Shown here: positions 8,256-17,908 of the stretch, piece after piece
Layout of the letters: each line of letters begins with the position of its first letter
Position numbering within the stretch: the stretch's first letter is position 1
Made by a program: the position numbers and the translations under genes
NCBI RefSeq assembly: GCF_037414475.1
Contig: NZ_CP147913.1
Span: 2,418,001-2,482,000, forward strand
Direction of reading: 5' to 3'
From: Myxococcus stipitatus
GTDB lineage: Bacteria; Myxococcota; Myxococcia; Myxococcales; Myxococcaceae
Length of the DNA: 64,000 bases
The notes under the pieces: model-generated
What the model was told of the DNA's origin: nothing
The model's database searches: none
The model's input: only the letters and a program-made list of their open reading frames with translations

Positions 8256-9125
8256 ATGCAGCCCGATATCTTCCTTGAACTGCATTCAATGCACAGGAAG
8301 GCGTGCTATCAACCACTCATGATCCCCATTCGACCGATTTGGTCGCAGCGAATAGGGCCAACGCTTGCGCCGGATGCACCACATACAGCTCAACTGCTAT
8401 CAATCGAGGCAGCAACCATTGGCCACCTTGACGCAGCATATAGAGCAGCACTTAAAGTCCACCACGAGGAGAATGTGGAGGCAGTCTCACCCTTGCTCAA
8501 TTCGGCAAGCGCAGACTTAGTTTCCGGCTGCGAGTTAGCACGCAGCGGCTACTTCAAGCAGGCATATGCTCTATGGCGCGCATGGTATGAGCAAACACTC
8601 TTTGCCATCTACTTTATCGAAGCGCCAATGCATCGCAGAGCTTGGCGGTGCTTCCGTGAACTTGAGCTCGGCAAGGAACCGCCTCACAAGCTAATGCTAC
8701 ACCAACTGCTGACGGAAAAAGGCGAAAAGGCGCACCCTTTCGCGGTGGTTTACGCAGACCGATTCAAGACTCTCACCGGCGCACTAAGGATACAATTAAA
8801 AGCCGACCAGCGCCTAATCGAAATCGCAACTCATCGGCTAACAGATCTCAGCCAGGGCGTCCATGGAACCTACCGACCCGATCCGCCCAATTCCCCTGAG
8901 CAACTTGAGTCGGCAATCCAAAAGCACGCCATCCCAGCACTGAGGCTAACCTCCCGAGTCGTCGGGCTATTTACATTCATCTGCATTCAATCCCAATCTG
9001 AGCTCCAAGAGCAGCAGATCATTCGAATGCGAGATCGTGGATTTCAGCCCGAAGACGAACAAGAGTCACTAATCCATCCTCTCCTCCCTCTTTTCTGGGA
9101 CTGGCTCGAATCACTTCGAGGGTAA
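8256..9125 (+). CDS. Unknown helical protein, partner of the ATPase downstream
   Basis: About 290 residues from the ATG at 8256; no clear ribosome binding site, and GTG 8184 or ATGs further in are alternatives. Base composition is clearly lower in GC than the surroundings, suggesting transfer. The middle (SADLVSGCELARSGYFKQ, ALWRAWYEQTLFAIYF) reads as an alpha-helical bundle, loosely like HEPN or DUF5677-type proteins that carry a conserved WRAxYE-like helix. No catalytic motif is certain. It ends three bases before the GTG of the ATPase gene, so the two are almost certainly co-translated. Confidence 0.65.
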   Translation: MQPDIFLELHSMHRKACYQPLMIPIRPIWSQRIGPTLAPDAPHTAQLLSIEAATIGHLDAAYRAALKVHHEENVEAVSPLLNSASADLVSGCELARSGYFKQAYALWRAWYEQTLFAIYFIEAPMHRRAWRCFRELELGKEPPHKLMLHQLLTEKGEKAHPFAVVYADRFKTLTGALRIQLKADQRLIEIATHRLTDLSQGVHGTYRPDPPNSPEQLESAIQKHAIPALRLTSRVVGLFTFICIQSQSELQEQQIIRMRDRGFQPEDEQESLIHPLLPLFWDWLESLRG

Positions 9126-9128
9126 TCC

Positions 9129-10898
9129 GTGGCTGACTTTTCTCTTCAACTTCAGGCAGACAATCTGCCTCGCGAATCCCTAGAGACGCTGCTCGTAGAA
9201 GGCGCATGGGCGCCGATACTCAGGCGCTTATCCACAGGAGAAAACATACTTCTGGAAGGATGCCGCGGCGTCGGAAAAACAATGCTAATGCGCGCCGCCG
9301 CATCCCGACTCGCACGTGATGTCAAACAGGGAAGGAGAGTGCTCGGCGTTCACACTACATTCAAGCGATATCTTGCCACCATACCACCACTGGGAACAAC
9401 AAACACACCTGAGCTTGGAAACTTCAAGGCCTGGGTTAACGCCCGCATCCTCAGCGCATTGAAGGAGCAGTTGCGCTTAGTGTTCTCCGATGACCAAAGA
9501 TATCTAAATAGCACCGTACACAAAGTCGACTGGACTAAGGTAATCAGCCTCCTTGAAACTACATACCAAGGAAATCCCGACACGATAAACCACTCAATCC
9601 TGGGCAACGTCGGCCTATCAGAATCGGACTTCAGAAGTCTGCAGGGGTACACCTTTACCGCAGAAATCCTCCAGCAAACACGAAAAACATTCAACCTCGA
9701 CCTACTCGTCTTACTCCTCGACGATGCAGCACATGCCCTTGATACCCGAGCCCAAGGTGAGTTCTTCACACTAATTAAATCTCTCTATGGCGAGGGACTT
9801 GCCTTCAAAATAGCCGTCTATCCCGCCGTCACTAGATATGGACTAGACTTCAGCTATGGCCACGACGCAGTCGTCGTCAGTCTCGGAGAGATTCCGAGAG
9901 TCGGCACAATGGAAAGCTACTTTGACCTCTTGCGTCGACGACTACAGTTGAGCGACGAAGAAGGGGACGCCCGAACTCTAATCGAGCGCATACTGAACTC
10001 ACACCCCGACTGGATTCGGCTACTAGTCTATTGTGCAAACGGAAACCCCCGAGGGCTCCTCAAACTGGTAAGCCAACTACTCACAGAGTTGGGCGGAAAA
10101 AATGCGAACCAAGTTCGATACGAACACGTCAGAAGCGCCATTAACTTCGTCATGGACAGACACCTCGACAACATGGTGCCTGGGGTAGTCAAGGAACTAG
10201 ATCCGAGACTACTGACTGGCGCGGAACTGTTACTGGAGGACTTTCGCAATAGAATTCGAAGCTCTCCCTTGACGAAGTCGGACTCCTTGCCGCGGATGTT
10301 CCTCGCGGTCACCAATTCAATGCAGATTCCCTATCTATGCGCATCTGCAATTCGCCTACACGTCGCCGCAAATGTTCTCACCCCTTACGGCCCAGCAAAA
10401 CTTGGAGCACGTTCGCGTGAGAATGGGACGCTATATCTCTTGCACCCTGGATTCATGTTCCGAGACAACGTCCTGGGCGGAGCAATAACGGCAGAGCGCT
10501 GGCTCCAGCATTTCGACGGCATGACAACCAGGGGGCACGCCGAAATAATAAAGTCTGCTCCCATTTGGGAAGAAGTGCGCGCAGAAGCGAGTCAGGAGCC
10601 AAGTGCGCGATGCGTAAATGGCCATCCTATGATGGAGCCAACAGGTCTTTGTGACCATTGCGGCAACAGAGCAATTCCACGCGGCCCTGCAGCGATTCTC
10701 CTCGACAAAGACGTGGCAGTGCTAGATCTCACCGACTTCATCAAACAACGACTTCGCGATCATGGATACACCACTGTTCGGAAAGTCTTTGAGGCTACCG
10801 ATACTGAGCTTGACAACATACCATATATCGGAGAGCGGCGGCTAGCGGAAGTGCGCTTTGCCGTTGATGCCGCCGTTGACGAGTTCTTCGCCGGCTAG
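9129..10898 (+). CDS. AAA ATPase with zinc ribbon and HhH tail
   Basis: 589 residues. Walker A GCRGVGKT (44-51) and Walker B LLVLLLDDAAH (about 197-207) place it near ORC/Cdc6-like or STAND-type AAA ATPases. A winged-helix-like region follows (about 330-450), then a zinc ribbon (CVNGHPM ... CDHCG, near 495-515), and finally a helix-hairpin-helix segment resembling the RNA polymerase alpha C-terminal domain (YTTVRKVFEATDTELDNI, IPYIGERRLAEV). The parts suggest an ATP-driven nucleic-acid sensor or remodeller. Low GC, pairing with an unknown helical protein and location between an IS element and a toxin cassette fit a defence module; no substrate is shown. Confidence 0.75.
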   Translation: MADFSLQLQADNLPRESLETLLVEGAWAPILRRLSTGENILLEGCRGVGKTMLMRAAASRLARDVKQGRRVLGVHTTFKRYLATIPPLGTTNTPELGNFKAWVNARILSALKEQLRLVFSDDQRYLNSTVHKVDWTKVISLLETTYQGNPDTINHSILGNVGLSESDFRSLQGYTFTAEILQQTRKTFNLDLLVLLLDDAAHALDTRAQGEFFTLIKSLYGEGLAFKIAVYPAVTRYGLDFSYGHDAVVVSLGEIPRVGTMESYFDLLRRRLQLSDEEGDARTLIERILNSHPDWIRLLVYCANGNPRGLLKLVSQLLTELGGKNANQVRYEHVRSAINFVMDRHLDNMVPGVVKELDPRLLTGAELLLEDFRNRIRSSPLTKSDSLPRMFLAVTNSMQIPYLCASAIRLHVAANVLTPYGPAKLGARSRENGTLYLLHPGFMFRDNVLGGAITAERWLQHFDGMTTRGHAEIIKSAPIWEEVRAEASQEPSARCVNGHPMMEPTGLCDHCGNRAIPRGPAAILLDKDVAVLDLTDFIKQRLRDHGYTTVRKVFEATDTELDNIPYIGERRLAEVRFAVDAAVDEFFAG

Positions 10899-11218
10899 TA
10901 GCTCCCAAAAATGTGCGGGCAAGAGCGCGCTCGACGGTCTGGTATGTGCCACTATAACTTGTGCCTACCGAAACTCGGGCGCTACCGCATGCGTGTATCA
11001 AGGCTGTGTCAAAACGCGCGTCATGACGGGTGAGCGACGCGCCAGTGCGACCGCCACCATGACGTGGACGAGAGAGAGAGCACCAGCAGGCGAGGAGTTG
11101 AAGTCGGGGCGAACACTGGCTGACTCCATGTACGGGTCCCCCATCGCGCACAGGCTGCGCCGCGAACTGCGCGCCAGCCGACGGACACTGCCTGGCGCGC
11201 GACGGACAGAAGTCCCAG
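10899..11218. other. Gene-free stretch between ATPase module and toxin cassette
   Basis: About 320 bases. GGCTGTGTCAAAACGCGCGTC at 11001 on resembles the terminus of an IS4/IS5-type element, but no transposase or second terminus is visible. Otherwise nothing recognisable. Confidence 0.35.
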
Positions 11219-12553
11219 TCAGGGCCGGTACCGCTCCGCCTCATGGAAGAACTGCGTGAGCGAGTAGTCCAGCAGCGACTGGCGGGACTGCATGTACCTG
11301 CGGGCACGGAGGAAGGGCAGCCAGACACGCTTTCCTACGCGCACCTGAGACTCCTCCATCTTCTGCCGCAGCACCCACGTCCCGCCTAGGCGCCGCACCA
11401 GCACGTCTCCCAGGTAGGCACCGAGTGCCGGAGCTGTGTGACTGTCGATGAGTTCGCGCTCGTACCGCTCGGGGAAGTTCTCCCGCCAGAAGTAGACGTC
11501 GAGGTCCGTGAGGGACTCGGCCGTCTCGTCCATGATGGAGGGCACCTTGGTGTGCAGAGCTGCCACGAGCCCCTCGGACAAGTCGCCGTAGGACTCGAGG
11601 ACACGCTCGGGATTCACCACGTCCGAGGGATGGGCAACAGGAAGCCACTCCTCTGGCACTGGCGGTCGGAAGGCGTTGAGTTCGGTAATCTTCCGCTGTC
11701 GAGTGGTGACACTGGACTCTTCCGCAAGCCGAGTCAGAAGCGGCGCCACGTCCGGATGGAAGCGCGGCTCGGCGGGAACGAATGCAGCACTGCGTTCCCG
11801 CAGCGTACGCAGCACCACGTCGAAGTCGAGGTCCGGCCGAAGGTGGACATGGGCACGGGCCTGGACAACACGAGCCTCCTCCGTGTCGAAGTCGGCGGCA
11901 GTGGGCCGCAGCACCAGGAGGACTGAGCCATTGGGGAGTTCCTCCACGATGTGCGCAGGCGTCGAGAGCATCCTCTCTCGACCTACGGACTCCACCAGTC
12001 TCGGACCGAAGATGTTCAGCCAGAACAGCTCATAGATTTGGTCGACTCCGTCCCGCATCCATATGTCCCTCTCGCGACCGAAGGAGGGGTACTTCGCGAG
12101 GTTCATGTCGGCATAACTGTGTGCCACCGCGTAGTCCGCCGGATACTGGGTGGCCCAAGCCCGAGCGACCTGCACGAAGTTGCGACAGCGGTCCACTCCA
12201 TCGAAGAAGGTGAGCGGCTGCACACCAAGACTGACCTTCAGCGTGGGCCGTTCCCGCGAAGCCCCAAGGTTGAGAACCAATGACACTCCAGGATCCTCTG
12301 GGCGAGAGAGCCCGATGATCGTCCCGTACTCATCTCGTCGTTCTTCGAGCGCACGACTCACCGCGTCTCGGGAGTATTTGCGCGCCCTGCTGGCCTTGAC
12401 GAATGTCGGCATCCACCCGTCGGCATGCCCCTCCAAAGACTCAAGAAGCGGCACAACAGATTGCTCCAGACCATTCCTCGGGTCGTAGGTCCCGTTCAGG
12501 ATGAAGCGAAGACTGTCTTCCTTATCCAAATCATGCAAGGTCATCGTCTTCAT
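11219..12553 (-). CDS. sitI: Immunity protein of SitBAI-like cassette
   Basis: 444 residues, overlapping the toxin stop codon by ATGA. There is no signal peptide, so it is cytoplasmic. Segments such as LSRPEDPGVSLVLNLGAS and FVQVARAWATQYPADYA recall Imm52-type immunity proteins, an attribution from memory of the family. Its position directly downstream of a lipoprotein toxin gene is the standard arrangement of sitA-sitI pairs. The expected role is binding and blocking the nuclease-like tip of the toxin. Name assigned by context. Confidence 0.6.
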   Translation of the reverse strand: MKTMTLHDLDKEDSLRFILNGTYDPRNGLEQSVVPLLESLEGHADGWMPTFVKASRARKYSRDAVSRALEERRDEYGTIIGLSRPEDPGVSLVLNLGASRERPTLKVSLGVQPLTFFDGVDRCRNFVQVARAWATQYPADYAVAHSYADMNLAKYPSFGRERDIWMRDGVDQIYELFWLNIFGPRLVESVGRERMLSTPAHIVEELPNGSVLLVLRPTAADFDTEEARVVQARAHVHLRPDLDFDVVLRTLRERSAAFVPAEPRFHPDVAPLLTRLAEESSVTTRQRKITELNAFRPPVPEEWLPVAHPSDVVNPERVLESYGDLSEGLVAALHTKVPSIMDETAESLTDLDVYFWRENFPERYERELIDSHTAPALGAYLGDVLVRRLGGTWVLRQKMEESQVRVGKRVWLPFLRARRYMQSRQSLLDYSLTQFFHEAERYRP

Positions 12554-14892
12554 TGAAACAACACCTCCACGCCCCGAATCGACATCTGCGTGTCTGCGGC
12601 CGAGCTATCCAGCCAACTTCTATTTTCGGGCAACAGCTCTCCACCCTCATAGACGAGACGCACTCGCTTCACACTCGCCTGCTGTCGCATCCCGTCCCGA
12701 AGAATCTTCAACGTACCGCCGTAGTACCTCATTGCGTTGCTAGCGTCCGTATTCAACTGCACGGGCAGGGCATTGTCGTCCAGAGCGGCGAGGTTTCGAC
12801 TCTTGAAGCTGAACGTCTCCACCCGAGGTGGTTGGCCCGGTTGCGGGCGTTCCTCGATGACGAGGACGTCGGCATACCGGAAGTCCACCTTCGACACGCC
12901 CACATGCGTCTCGATGCGAGGCTGTTCGAAGTCACCTAGCCAGCGCCGTTCAGCCCGCGGCTTCGCTGCATCCTCCTCCAGGATGGAGATCATGGTCCGC
13001 TCGAAGGCCATGCCCCGAGCATACCTGTCACGCATCCCCTGGTAGCCCTCCCATTTCAGGGGGCCCTTGACGGGGTCGCCGTCCCGAATCTCCTGCAACC
13101 GCCTCTTGCGATAGTCGACGTACTCCTGCCACAGCGGGGCCCCCTGCTCCACGCCGGGCGGTGGCTCCTCCAGCTTCGGCGCCTGCTCCTGCAACAGCTT
13201 CACGTCCTTCGACAGACGGGGGCCCGAGGCCTCCAGCTCCGCCTGGAACAGCTTGGCCCTCGCGGACTCCTTCGCACCCACCTCGGCGTTCCGCGCGAAG
13301 AGGTCCAGGTTGGCGGACCGCTTCCTCTTCGTCGTGGACTTGCCGGACTCGCGACTCCCCCCTCCGCCCGTCGCTGCTGACTTAGAGGCCTCGCGGCGGG
13401 TCCCCTGCGCCTCCGCAAAGGTCCCATCGGCGCTCTGCTCGAAGAGGTCCAGGTTGTTGGACCGCTTCCCCTCAGAGCCCCTTGAGGCCAGGGGCTTCGC
13501 GGCCTCGCGGCTGGCCACCTCCATCAGTAGCGCCTGCGCCTTCGCGGGGTTTCCACGGGCCTCAACGAGGGCGACGAAGCCAGCATGCCCCTCTGTCAGC
13601 ACGAAGTGGGCGACCTCGCGTTTCCCCCGCATGAAGGCGAAGGCCTCGCGGACTGCATCGGGGCCGAGCAGTTCCTCCAGCTCCTTCACGACGGACTTCA
13701 GCGCTTCGACCTCCGCCGCCGCGAGCTGCCGCAGGCCCGCCCGCCCACCGGCGTTGGGCTCCACCAGGGCGCGCGCGCCCTTGCCCCCGGCGTACAGCGC
13801 CACCATCAGCGCGGCCGGCGCCAGCTCGCGCGTGGCCTGCTCGTACTTCCCCTGCGCCAGCGAGTACGCCCCGTGCTCCGTCCCTGCCGCGAGGCCGAAG
13901 AACCCCACTGGCACGCCGAAGGTGAGGTGGTCGAAGGCCCCCACCAACACACTGCCCAGCGAGTAGTGTCGCGCCACCAATGCCTGCTCCACCTTGTCGA
14001 TGGCGGCCTGGTAGGGCGGCGGCATTTGCCCACGCATGGCCATGAACTCCGTGTACCGGGCCTCGCCGCTCACCAGACTGGTGGAGAGCATGTCCCGGCC
14101 TGCGCGCCCCAGCCCTCGCAGCACGTCGCGGCCCTCCTCACCTCTCTCAGGGAAGCCTTCCAGCGCGAGGCCCCGCCGCTTCAGCTCCTCGCGGACGGCG
14201 GGCATGCTCCCCAGCGTCTCCCCCAGTTGCTTGTCGCGGGCCAGCCGCTGCACCACCTCGCGCAGTTCGTCATCGAAGGCGGAGTGGAGGACAAAGAGGG
14301 CGAGCACCTCGGAGTACGGCACGCCGTACTTCTCCACGGACGTGACGAGGAAGGCCGCCCGCTTGCGGCTGAGGATTGCGGAGGCCCGCGCGTCCATCGG
14401 CCCCAGGGCCCCCAGGAGGACGGCGTCCCAGCCCTCCAGGGACTCCACCAACGCGGCCATGTCCGCCACCCCGCGCTGCATGGCAACGAAGGCCACGGGT
14501 GAGGAACACGCCATGAAGGGCTCCACCACCTCACGGCTGGAGTCCAGGTGGGGCCAGCCCGAGGGCAAAGCCTTGCTGCCACAAACGAAGGCCCCGCCCT
14601 CGCTGCCCGAGCCGCGCGCTTCTTCCTCGTGGAGGGCCCTGCCGATGACTCCACGTCGAAAGCCCATCGGCCCCGGCTCTGGCACTCCATCCGCGGAGCC
14701 CGACGCCTCCCCCTGGTACACACCCGTCGCCCCGCTCCTCACCGCCTGGGGCACGGAATGGGGACGGAAGGCCAGGGCCGCCCCACGGCCCGCCTGGCCT
14801 GGCCTGGCCGGCAACGCGGCGCACCCCGAGGCCAGGAGGGCCCCCAGCAGCACGAGGCCCAGCCCACCGCGCCAACGCCGCTCAGCGCGCAT
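12550..14892 (-). CDS. sitA: SitA-like lipoprotein toxin with PD-(D/E)XK-like tip
   Basis: 780 residues from the ATG at 14892. A lipoprotein signal (GLVLLGALLASGC, lipobox ASGC) starts the protein. A long helical region follows, then a Ser/Lys-rich linker holding two copies of KRSxNLDLF. The last 120 residues carry VDFRYADVLVIE and ETFSFKSR, matching the D...(E)xK core of PD-(D/E)XK nucleases (about D670, E692, K697). In M. xanthus, SitA lipoproteins pass between cells by TraA/TraB outer-membrane exchange and kill recipients lacking SitI. It overlaps the upstream gene by 11 bases. The nuclease assignment is from motif only. Confidence 0.7.
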   Translation of the reverse strand: MRAERRWRGGLGLVLLGALLASGCAALPARPGQAGRGAALAFRPHSVPQAVRSGATGVYQGEASGSADGVPEPGPMGFRRGVIGRALHEEEARGSGSEGGAFVCGSKALPSGWPHLDSSREVVEPFMACSSPVAFVAMQRGVADMAALVESLEGWDAVLLGALGPMDARASAILSRKRAAFLVTSVEKYGVPYSEVLALFVLHSAFDDELREVVQRLARDKQLGETLGSMPAVREELKRRGLALEGFPERGEEGRDVLRGLGRAGRDMLSTSLVSGEARYTEFMAMRGQMPPPYQAAIDKVEQALVARHYSLGSVLVGAFDHLTFGVPVGFFGLAAGTEHGAYSLAQGKYEQATRELAPAALMVALYAGGKGARALVEPNAGGRAGLRQLAAAEVEALKSVVKELEELLGPDAVREAFAFMRGKREVAHFVLTEGHAGFVALVEARGNPAKAQALLMEVASREAAKPLASRGSEGKRSNNLDLFEQSADGTFAEAQGTRREASKSAATGGGGSRESGKSTTKRKRSANLDLFARNAEVGAKESARAKLFQAELEASGPRLSKDVKLLQEQAPKLEEPPPGVEQGAPLWQEYVDYRKRRLQEIRDGDPVKGPLKWEGYQGMRDRYARGMAFERTMISILEEDAAKPRAERRWLGDFEQPRIETHVGVSKVDFRYADVLVIEERPQPGQPPRVETFSFKSRNLAALDDNALPVQLNTDASNAMRYYGGTLKILRDGMRQQASVKRVRLVYEGGELLPENRSWLDSSAADTQMSIRGVEVLFQ

Positions 14893-16321
14893 TGTCCACC
14901 CCCAGCCCCACGGAGGCGAAGGCACCTGGCCGCAGTGTCCCTTCCGCCGTCGGGATGAGCAGCGTGCCGCCCTGCCCAACCGCGTACAGCTTCCCGCCCA
15001 GGAAGCGCCACCGCACGTCACCCGAGGCGAGGTAGCGCGCTCCCGGCTGGCCCGCGCCCACCGCCAGGCCGCCCACTCCCACCGAGAGGTTGCGGTGGAA
15101 GAGCTGCGTATCCAGCCGGCCGTCCACGTCCAGCCGGCCCCAGTTGAACACCTCGGCGCCCATCGACAGGCGGAAGTGGCGCTGCCCCAGGACACTCAGA
15201 CGCTCCGCATCCCAGTTGAGAATCACCTCGCCGTGGGCCGAGTACCCGTCCGGGAAGGACGCATCCGCCTGCGGCATGGCATCCGGGCCCGCCACTTGGA
15301 AGCGCGCCAGCTCGTAGTCCGGCCCGAAGGCGCCCTGGCGGAAACCTCCGCGCTGAAGGCGCCCCTCCAGGCGCGCACGCATGTCCACCGTCGAGGACAT
15401 GTACTCCGCCCCCAGCCCCGCCACCGCGCCCCACGCGCCGCCCTCTCCGGGACGCCCGCCCCAGCCCGCGTTCGCCTGCAACTCGAAGCCGTGTTGCCCG
15501 TTTCGGCGGCTCACGAGGATGGCCGTCCCGTCGAGGTGGGCCAGCGTCATCGGCTCCGACGTCCCGCCCGCCTTCCCCCAGTCATGCACCGCGGAGAGCG
15601 CCAGCATGTATTTCATCGGGTACTTCTGGCGGCCCACGAGGATGTGCTGCACGTCCAGGACGACTTCAGCCCCCAGCAACCGAGCACCCAGTACGTCCGA
15701 GGCGAAGGCCTCGACGTAGAAGGGCCTCAGCATGGCCGTCACCACCGCGCCGGCCGGGTTGTAGTTGGGGTTTCCCCGGTTGTTGTAACGGCGCACCAGG
15801 TGCCCGGACAGCAGCGTGTATGACTCCAGGGCGCCCACCCACACGAAGTTCGGCGCGTCGCCGCCCACCATCAGGTTCTGCACCACCTGGCCCCAGTCGG
15901 AGAGCTCGTCCCAGTCCTCCTTGCGCACCAGACTGCCTCCAGCCTCCCCGCCCCACAGGCGCAGGCGCACGGGAGCGCCCAGCTCGACGTGGAGGAAGCC
16001 TGGCTTGACGACCTCCAGCCGCGGGTAGACCTGCAGGAAGCCTTCATCCGTCCCCGCCCCTCTCCGCTGCAGCAGCGCCCATGTCGTGGTCTCCAGGCTC
16101 AGCCGGTTCGCCCAGCGAGAGCCCGAGCTGGACGAGGTCGGAGGCGCTTCTGCCTCTTCGTCCTCGTCGTCTTCAACGACACCTTCGAGTGGCTCGTCCA
16201 CGTCCGCTTCGAGGGGAATCGTTTCATCCAGACCTGGGATGCCCTTGGACTCGGGCGGAACCTCTGCTCGCACGACTCCAGGCAACACCAACAGCAACAC
16301 GACGGCCCAGCGCATGAACAT
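14882..16321 (-). CDS. sitB: Outer-membrane beta-barrel protein, SitB-like
   Basis: 479 residues. The ATG at 16321 has AGGAG six bases upstream. A cleavable signal peptide (FMRWAVVLLLVLPGVVRA) is followed by an acidic, Pro/Ser-rich stretch and then alternating strands rich in aromatic residues, ending in a strand with FASVGLGV near the C terminus, as in outer-membrane barrels. It is the first gene of a three-gene unit with toxin and immunity genes. SitB proteins precede sitA in known cassettes; their exact job is not settled, but helping maturation or display of the toxin is plausible. Confidence 0.6.
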   Translation of the reverse strand: MFMRWAVVLLLVLPGVVRAEVPPESKGIPGLDETIPLEADVDEPLEGVVEDDEDEEAEAPPTSSSSGSRWANRLSLETTTWALLQRRGAGTDEGFLQVYPRLEVVKPGFLHVELGAPVRLRLWGGEAGGSLVRKEDWDELSDWGQVVQNLMVGGDAPNFVWVGALESYTLLSGHLVRRYNNRGNPNYNPAGAVVTAMLRPFYVEAFASDVLGARLLGAEVVLDVQHILVGRQKYPMKYMLALSAVHDWGKAGGTSEPMTLAHLDGTAILVSRRNGQHGFELQANAGWGGRPGEGGAWGAVAGLGAEYMSSTVDMRARLEGRLQRGGFRQGAFGPDYELARFQVAGPDAMPQADASFPDGYSAHGEVILNWDAERLSVLGQRHFRLSMGAEVFNWGRLDVDGRLDTQLFHRNLSVGVGGLAVGAGQPGARYLASGDVRWRFLGGKLYAVGQGGTLLIPTAEGTLRPGAFASVGLGVDNAR

Positions 16322-16913
16322 CGACATCTCCTGTGAAGGCCCCGACAGAGGGCAAAGGGCAGAGGTCTCCCGTCCGGTCCGACAGGGTGCCGGGCCGTGG
16401 GTGAATGCATTGCATTGCAGGAGTCGCGAGCAGCCCGACTGGGCCAAGCCGTAGACAGACGTGTCACGTCACTGCACCAGGAAGCCCGGCCCGCACTACG
16501 ACTCCAACAGCTCGCGACAGGAATGACTGAGGAAAGCCCTCAACACACGACAGGCATTTGGCCCAACGGAGCACCGCCTGGTGGCTTGCCCACAACGAGG
16601 CGCCGGCACACGCCTATCAAGGCCGCGCAGGGGCACCTCATCGTAGCTTTGACACCCAGGAATCAGCTCAACGAGGAGTTATGAAGGTGGGTCGGCGGCA
16701 TTGCCGTCTACATTCCGCCCATCATCACAACCACATAGGAGGGGCGCAACCACTGGCGCACACTCCAAACAAGAGAGGGACATGTCGCGCTCCAGCGCGC
16801 AGCAGGAAACTGCACCTAAAAAGGCACACCACATTGAACCTTAAAAGTACAATCCCCACAAGCCCCCTAACGCGCGCAACCGTCGGGAGGGCGCAGCGCA
16901 AACCACATCCGGC
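16322..16913. other. Promoter region of the sit-like operon and 3' flank of the DUF2381 gene
   Basis: About 590 bases, AT-richer around 16680-16870. All neighbouring genes run leftward, so the promoter of the toxin operon should lie here. No clear promoter or coding sequence was recognised. Confidence 0.4.
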
Positions 16914-17834
16914 CTACGGGAAGGTAACGTTGCCCAACGTGACGGTGCGGGGTCCATTCGCTTCCCATAGCTTCAGCGTGAAGCTCCCTTGCAGGGATTC
17001 TGATGCAGCTTCTGCTTCCACCACCACTTGCTGTCCCCTTGCATCCGGGGCCACGGGGCCCGACTGCCACACCTGAAGCACCTTCAACTCGTCATTGGCC
17101 TTGCCCCGGAGGGTCGCGCCCTCCGCAGTCCAGGGTTGCGGGGCCCCTGCCGCATCAAACTGAACTGACACTGCAACCCTCTGAGCTGTCCGATACGCAT
17201 AGACCAAACGAGCGACGGGCGAAACTCCTGGGGCCTGGGTGACAAAACGACTAAGGTCGCGAAAATCAATCCCTCGCCTATCCAACACCGCTGTCGAGAT
17301 GAGCCCTGTCAATCCACCAGGGGCACTCTGAACGGCACGCAGGCGCTCAATCTCTTCTCTGCATTGTTGAGCCTCCGCGCGAGCCTGCCGTGACTCCTCT
17401 TGGTACGTTTCAATCCGTCTCTTGCGACGATAGACCTCGACCAGAGCCTCCGGCCGCGCTGGATGTGCAACCAATGTGAATACTGCCGTTGCCGGCGCCG
17501 CTCCGTCTTGGAAACGCACGGTCAGCCTGAGTCGGTCTCCCCCCTGGATGCGTTCCGAAGGAACAAGACGGAGCGTGGTCTGTCCAGCATCCATGACAAT
17601 GAAGCGCTCACGCCCTTCGAGTTCTATTCCCTCTCGATTCACCTCCGAATCAAAAATGAGCACAGTTGAGAGTCCTGGACTCACCGATACTTCAGCAATC
17701 GATTGGACAGCATCCGAGGCTAGCTCAATGCGGCGAATTCCCAGCCCCATGTTCGAGGAGGTCGGCTCCGCGCGAACTGTCTCCCCACCCAAGAGAAGAA
17801 GAATAGGCAGGAGGATCGAGGCTAGATGTTTCAC
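16914..17834 (-). CDS. DUF2381 family protein (Myxococcus paralogous family)
   Basis: 306 residues from a GTG at 17834 with AGGAG ten bases upstream. A signal peptide (HLASILLPILLLLGGETVRA) is followed by a beta-rich domain (VLIFDSEVNREGIELEGRE, TTLRLVPSERIQGGDRL), a short Arg/Glu-rich coiled coil (YRRKRRIETYQEESRQARA) and a second beta domain. This organisation is typical of DUF2381, a family expanded in myxobacteria and usually encoded next to Ser/Thr kinase genes, as here. It is exported; function unknown. Confidence 0.8.
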   Translation of the reverse strand: MKHLASILLPILLLLGGETVRAEPTSSNMGLGIRRIELASDAVQSIAEVSVSPGLSTVLIFDSEVNREGIELEGRERFIVMDAGQTTLRLVPSERIQGGDRLRLTVRFQDGAAPATAVFTLVAHPARPEALVEVYRRKRRIETYQEESRQARAEAQQCREEIERLRAVQSAPGGLTGLISTAVLDRRGIDFRDLSRFVTQAPGVSPVARLVYAYRTAQRVAVSVQFDAAGAPQPWTAEGATLRGKANDELKVLQVWQSGPVAPDARGQQVVVEAEAASESLQGSFTLKLWEANGPRTVTLGNVTFP

Positions 17835-17908
17835 GCGGTCAATACTCCTGGCCAGAACCATCAGCATCAGTGCTTCCGGCGACCGGCAAGCAACCGATGA
17901 GAATCACG

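Noticed and set aside
11001-11060. Terminus of an IS4/IS5-type element
   Set aside because: Only a short resemblance; no partner inverted repeat or transposase.
14036-15823. 595-codon plus-strand frame opposite the toxin and barrel genes
   Set aside because: Ser/Arg/Pro-rich shadow without protein-like structure; the minus strand has signal peptides and coupled starts.
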